Source: an archaeon (GTDB lineage: Archaea; Iainarchaeota; Iainarchaeia; Iainarchaeales; GCA-2688035). From it: 5,696 bases of DNA. Below the pieces are notes generated by a model, which was not told where the DNA came from, made no database searches, and saw only the letters and a list, made by a program, of their open reading frames with translations. The stretch lies in the NCBI GenBank assembly GCA_030616665.1, contig JAUWWX010000068.1, positions 1 through 5,696 on the forward strand. The letters run 5' to 3'. Position 1 is the stretch's first letter. Each line of letters opens with the position of its first letter. Both the position numbers and the translations under genes were made by a program. This document shows, piece after piece, positions 4,639-5,696 of this stretch.

Positions 4639-5181
4639 TTGCCTTCAGAGCTTTTTGAATCAATTAAAATCCCAAAGGAAAGGATTGGAGTCCTAATAGG
4701 CCAAGAAGGCAAGGTCAAGAGAAGGCTTGAAAAGCTGGCAAGCGTGGCGATTGAGGTGGACAGTGTTTCTGGAACAGTGGACATTGAGGGAAGGGGAAAC
4801 AGCGGGAATTTCTTTGAGGCAGTGAATGCTGTCAAGGCAATTGGCAGGGGCTTTTCCCCGGAAAACGCTTTTGGGTTAATTGGGCAAGACAACTTGCTTG
4901 AAGTAATCAATGTAAGGGAGATAATTGGCGGTGGAGAAAAGGCCTTGCACACAAAGAGGGGAAGGATTATTGGGAGAGAGGGCAAGGCTAGGGAAACAAT
5001 TGAAAGGGAAACAGGCACAAAAATAAGCGTGTTTGGGAAAACTGTTTCAATAATTGGCCAGGCTGAAGCAGTTGAAATTGCAAAAACGTCAATTGAAATG
5101 CTTTTACGCGGGGCAAAACATAAGACAGTTGTTGATTTTTTGAAGAGGAAAGGCAGCAAAGCAGAAAAGTTTACAATTTAG
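4639..5181 (+). CDS. Two-KH-domain rRNA-processing protein, Dim2/Pno1 type
   Basis: A 180-residue RNA-binding protein matching archaeal Dim2 (eukaryotic Pno1), a small-subunit assembly factor that binds near the 3' end of 16S rRNA. KH1 starts at ERIGVLIGQEGKVKRRL with its GxxG loop at Gly21-Gln-Glu-Gly24. KH2 has RGRIIGREGKARETIE with GxxG at Gly112-Arg-Glu-Gly115. Both loops keep basic neighbours for RNA contact. FSPENAF (72-78) links the domains, as in the family. The start is TTG 4639, with AGGTGG (4627-4632) 6 nt upstream. The protein begins right at the family N-terminus, so this rare start is credible. The C-tail is lysine-rich (FLKRKGSKAEKFTI) and its coding bases recur twice downstream. 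top6B follows on the same strand about 100 nt later, a neighbourhood I recall from other archaea. Stop is TAG. Confidence 0.9.
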   Translation: MPSELFESIKIPKERIGVLIGQEGKVKRRLEKLASVAIEVDSVSGTVDIEGRGNSGNFFEAVNAVKAIGRGFSPENAFGLIGQDNLLEVINVREIIGGGEKALHTKRGRIIGREGKARETIERETGTKISVFGKTVSIIGQAEAVEIAKTSIEMLLRGAKHKTVVDFLKRKGSKAEKFTI

Positions 5182-5273
5182 GAACAAAAACTTAAAAAAA
5201 AGGAAAGCCAAAGCAGAAAAAAATTTACAATTTAGAGGTAAAAAAACAGCAAACCAAAAAAGTTACAATTTGG
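5155..5273 (+). repeat. Three degenerate direct repeats linking the KH gene end to top6B
   Basis: Copies at 5155-5181, 5206-5235 and 5248-5273 share the pattern AGC(C)AAA..., A-rich stretch, TTACAATTT(A/G)G. Copy one encodes the last residues of the KH protein (SKAEKFTI, TAG). Copy two lies in the same frame after the stop and would read SQSRKKFTI followed by TAG again. Copy three runs into the GGAGG of top6B, where TTTAG has become TTTGGAGG. The similarity is by eye and partly reflects A-richness, but the shared 9-mer TTACAATTT is exact in all three. Confidence 0.6.
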
Positions 5274-5276
5274 AGG
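5272..5276 (+). promoter_or_regulatory. Shine-Dalgarno of top6B
   Basis: GGAGG lies 7 nt before the ATG at 5284. It arises inside the third copy of the tail repeat. Confidence 0.75.
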
Positions 5277-5283
5277 CATAGCC

Positions 5284-5696
5284 AATGACTGACGGAAAAA
5301 TCCTCGAATCAAAAATCATTGATGCAGAGCAGATTGCAAAGGAGTTCAAAGAGCATTCAGTTGCAGAATTCTTCAAGAAAAACAAGCAAATGCTCGGCCT
5401 TTACGGAAAGGTTAGAACGCTTACAACTGTCATCCATGAGTATTGCACGAATTCCATCGATGCAGCGGAGGAAGCAAACATCTTGCCAGAAGTTGATGTC
5501 AAGATTGAGGAGATTAGCCCAGAGTACTATGAGGTTACCGTGAAGGACAACGGACCAGGCCTTACAAAGGGCACTGTTGGCAAGGCACTGGGACAGCTGC
5601 TGGCTGGAACCAAATTTCATAGGCTAATCCAGAGTCGCGGACAGCAGGGCATCGGAGCTAGTGGGGTTACCATGCTTTCCCAGATGACAACAGGAA
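5284..5696 (+). CDS. top6B: DNA topoisomerase VI subunit B, N-terminal part (cut by window end)
   Basis: The ATPase subunit of the type IIB topoisomerase, which with the Spo11-like A subunit relaxes and decatenates DNA by double-strand passage. The first 137 residues show the GHKL ATP-binding fold: AEFFKKNKQMLGL at 27-39, the N-box HEYCTNSIDA (51-60, with general-base Glu52 and Mg-binding Asn56), the G1 box DNGPG (88-92), the LAGTKFHRLIQSRGQQGIGASG stretch with G2 glycines at 119-127, and VTMLSQMTTG at the edge. All key residues seen are intact. Family members run to about 530 residues or more, so most of the transducer domain lies outside. It is probably co-transcribed with the KH gene, since no TATA box stands out in the linker. 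Subunit A is expected just downstream. Confidence 0.96.

Noticed and set aside
4575..5159. A 194-residue minus-strand open frame opposite the KH gene
   Set aside because: The plus strand carries two intact KH domains. The antisense product is Ser/Pro/Phe-rich without any motif.
5319..5620. Short open frames within the top6B start on both strands
   Set aside because: The top6B frame beginning at 5284 shows all GHKL motifs, so these are shadows.
1..5696. CRISPR array, transposase, integrase or toxin-antitoxin module
   Set aside because: No regular spacer-repeat pattern and no protein with such motifs is present. The direct repeats seen are few, degenerate and unevenly spaced.

Overview
The window is archaeal. 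It carries the start of an MCM replicative helicase, the start of topoisomerase VI subunit B, a two-KH ribosome-biogenesis protein of the Dim2/Pno1 type, a DUF4013 membrane protein, and several BRE/TATA-like promoters. Shine-Dalgarno matches (GGAGGTGA, GGTGAT, GGAGG) point to a normal archaeal 16S tail. Genes are tightly packed. A short bacterial-looking methionyl-tRNA synthetase sits among archaeal information genes, which fits a small-genome DPANN-type archaeon, perhaps Diapherotrites-like. That placement is inference and cannot be settled here.

Layout, left to right. (1) 1-605, minus: N-terminal part of MCM. The frame is interrupted by a single amber codon (39-41) exactly where the family has a conserved Glu, and it continues in the same frame to the window edge. 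(2) 606-1048: a gene-free divergent interval of about 440 bp. It holds a near-symmetric TATA element and a densely structured segment (678-986) that looks like a non-coding RNA. (3) 1049-2503, plus: metG, ending base-to-base against (4) the convergent HIT-family gene (2504-2923, minus), preceded on the same strand by (5) a Nudix hydrolase (2957-3385, minus). (6) 3386-3482: three adjacent hairpins, then tRNA-Ser(CGA) on minus (3483-3569) with its own promoter. (7) 3670-4404, minus: DUF4013 membrane protein with an excellent promoter and SD. (8) 4405-4638: divergent regulatory interval with palindromes and a thrice-repeated AGGCATTT element. (9) 4639-5181, plus: KH/Dim2-like gene, then a 100-bp linker made of degenerate repeats of the gene's own 3' end, then (10) top6B from 5284, cut by the window edge.

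Functionally the window combines DNA replication and topology (MCM, Topo VI), translation (MetRS, tRNA-Ser, Dim2-like rRNA maturation) and nucleotide housekeeping (HIT, Nudix). The items most worth a second look are the amber codon inside MCM, the unassigned structured RNA candidate with a three-way junction, and the tail repeats between the KH gene and top6B.
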